DNA of 5,589 nucleotides from assembly GCA_016926695.1 (NCBI GenBank), contig JAFGOB010000007.1, positions 1 through 5,589 of the forward strand. The letters are read 5' to 3'. The stretch comes from Dehalococcoidales bacterium (GTDB taxonomy: Bacteria; Chloroflexota; Dehalococcoidia; Dehalococcoidales; UBA3254). The first letter of the stretch is position 1. The number at the start of each line of letters is the position of its first letter. Positions 5,545 to 5,589 of the stretch are shown piece after piece. Made by a program: the position numbers and the translations under genes. The notes beneath the pieces are model-generated. The model was not told the DNA's origin. It saw nothing but the letters and a program-made list of their open reading frames with translations, and searched no databases.

Positions 5545-5547
5545 GTT

Positions 5548-5564
5548 ATGGGGATCTTCCCCAT
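5548..5564. repeat. Short hairpin next to the terminator
   Basis: ATGGGG (5548-5553) pairs with CCCCAT (5559-5564) around a five-base loop, four bases after the terminator. It has no T-run of its own. It may be part of a small repetitive element together with the C-rich run at 5512-5527. Confidence 0.35.
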
Positions 5565-5589
5565 GCCCCTGCCAGAAAGTATTCTGGAC

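Noticed and set aside
5301..5564. 87-codon minus-strand frame overlapping the SMP-30-like start
   Set aside because: It runs through the terminator hairpin and inverted repeats and overlaps a secure gene in another frame.

Overview
The window looks like chromosomal DNA of a Gram-positive, Firmicutes-type bacterium. The clues are purine-rich Shine-Dalgarno sites before every confident gene, intrinsic hairpin-plus-T-run terminators, and a serpin carried on a lipoprotein signal peptide. An anaerobic clostridial lineage such as Peptococcaceae/Desulfotomaculum would fit, but that placement is an impression from protein style, not something proven here.

Layout. Positions 1-405 hold no gene I can support, only two regions of potential RNA structure. 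A sigma-A-type promoter at 387-416 precedes a plus-strand serpin lipoprotein gene (439-1827). This is followed by a weak hairpin at the stop codon and a long-stem terminator (1915-2000). Convergent to it, on the minus strand, is a 600-residue CocE/NonD-type (X-Pro dipeptidyl-peptidase S15-like) hydrolase gene (2033-3835). A 418-base gap (3836-4253) with promoter-like and inverted-repeat signals separates it from a 51-residue zinc-ribbon gene on the plus strand (4254-4409). Twenty-five bases later, and convergent with it, ends a minus-strand SMP-30/gluconolactonase-type beta-propeller gene (4435-5376). Its upstream region (5377-5589) carries two inverted repeats and an intrinsic terminator that points the wrong way for that gene.

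How the genes fit together. The serpin appears to be an independent unit: a membrane-anchored, outward-facing protease inhibitor with an intact inhibitory hinge. The CocE-like and SMP-30-like proteins lack signal peptides, so both are probably cytoplasmic. Both belong to families that cleave esters, amides or lactones, and both are on the same strand, so a shared catabolic role is possible. They are not an operon, because the zinc-ribbon gene lies between them on the opposite strand and each has its own upstream region.

No mobile element, tRNA, rRNA or CRISPR array was recognised. I did not find a clear new multi-gene system. The most distinctive points are the inhibitory lipoprotein serpin, the apparent loss of the canonical Asp and His in the CocE-like enzyme, the small zinc-ribbon gene, and a terminator with no gene in front of it near the right edge.
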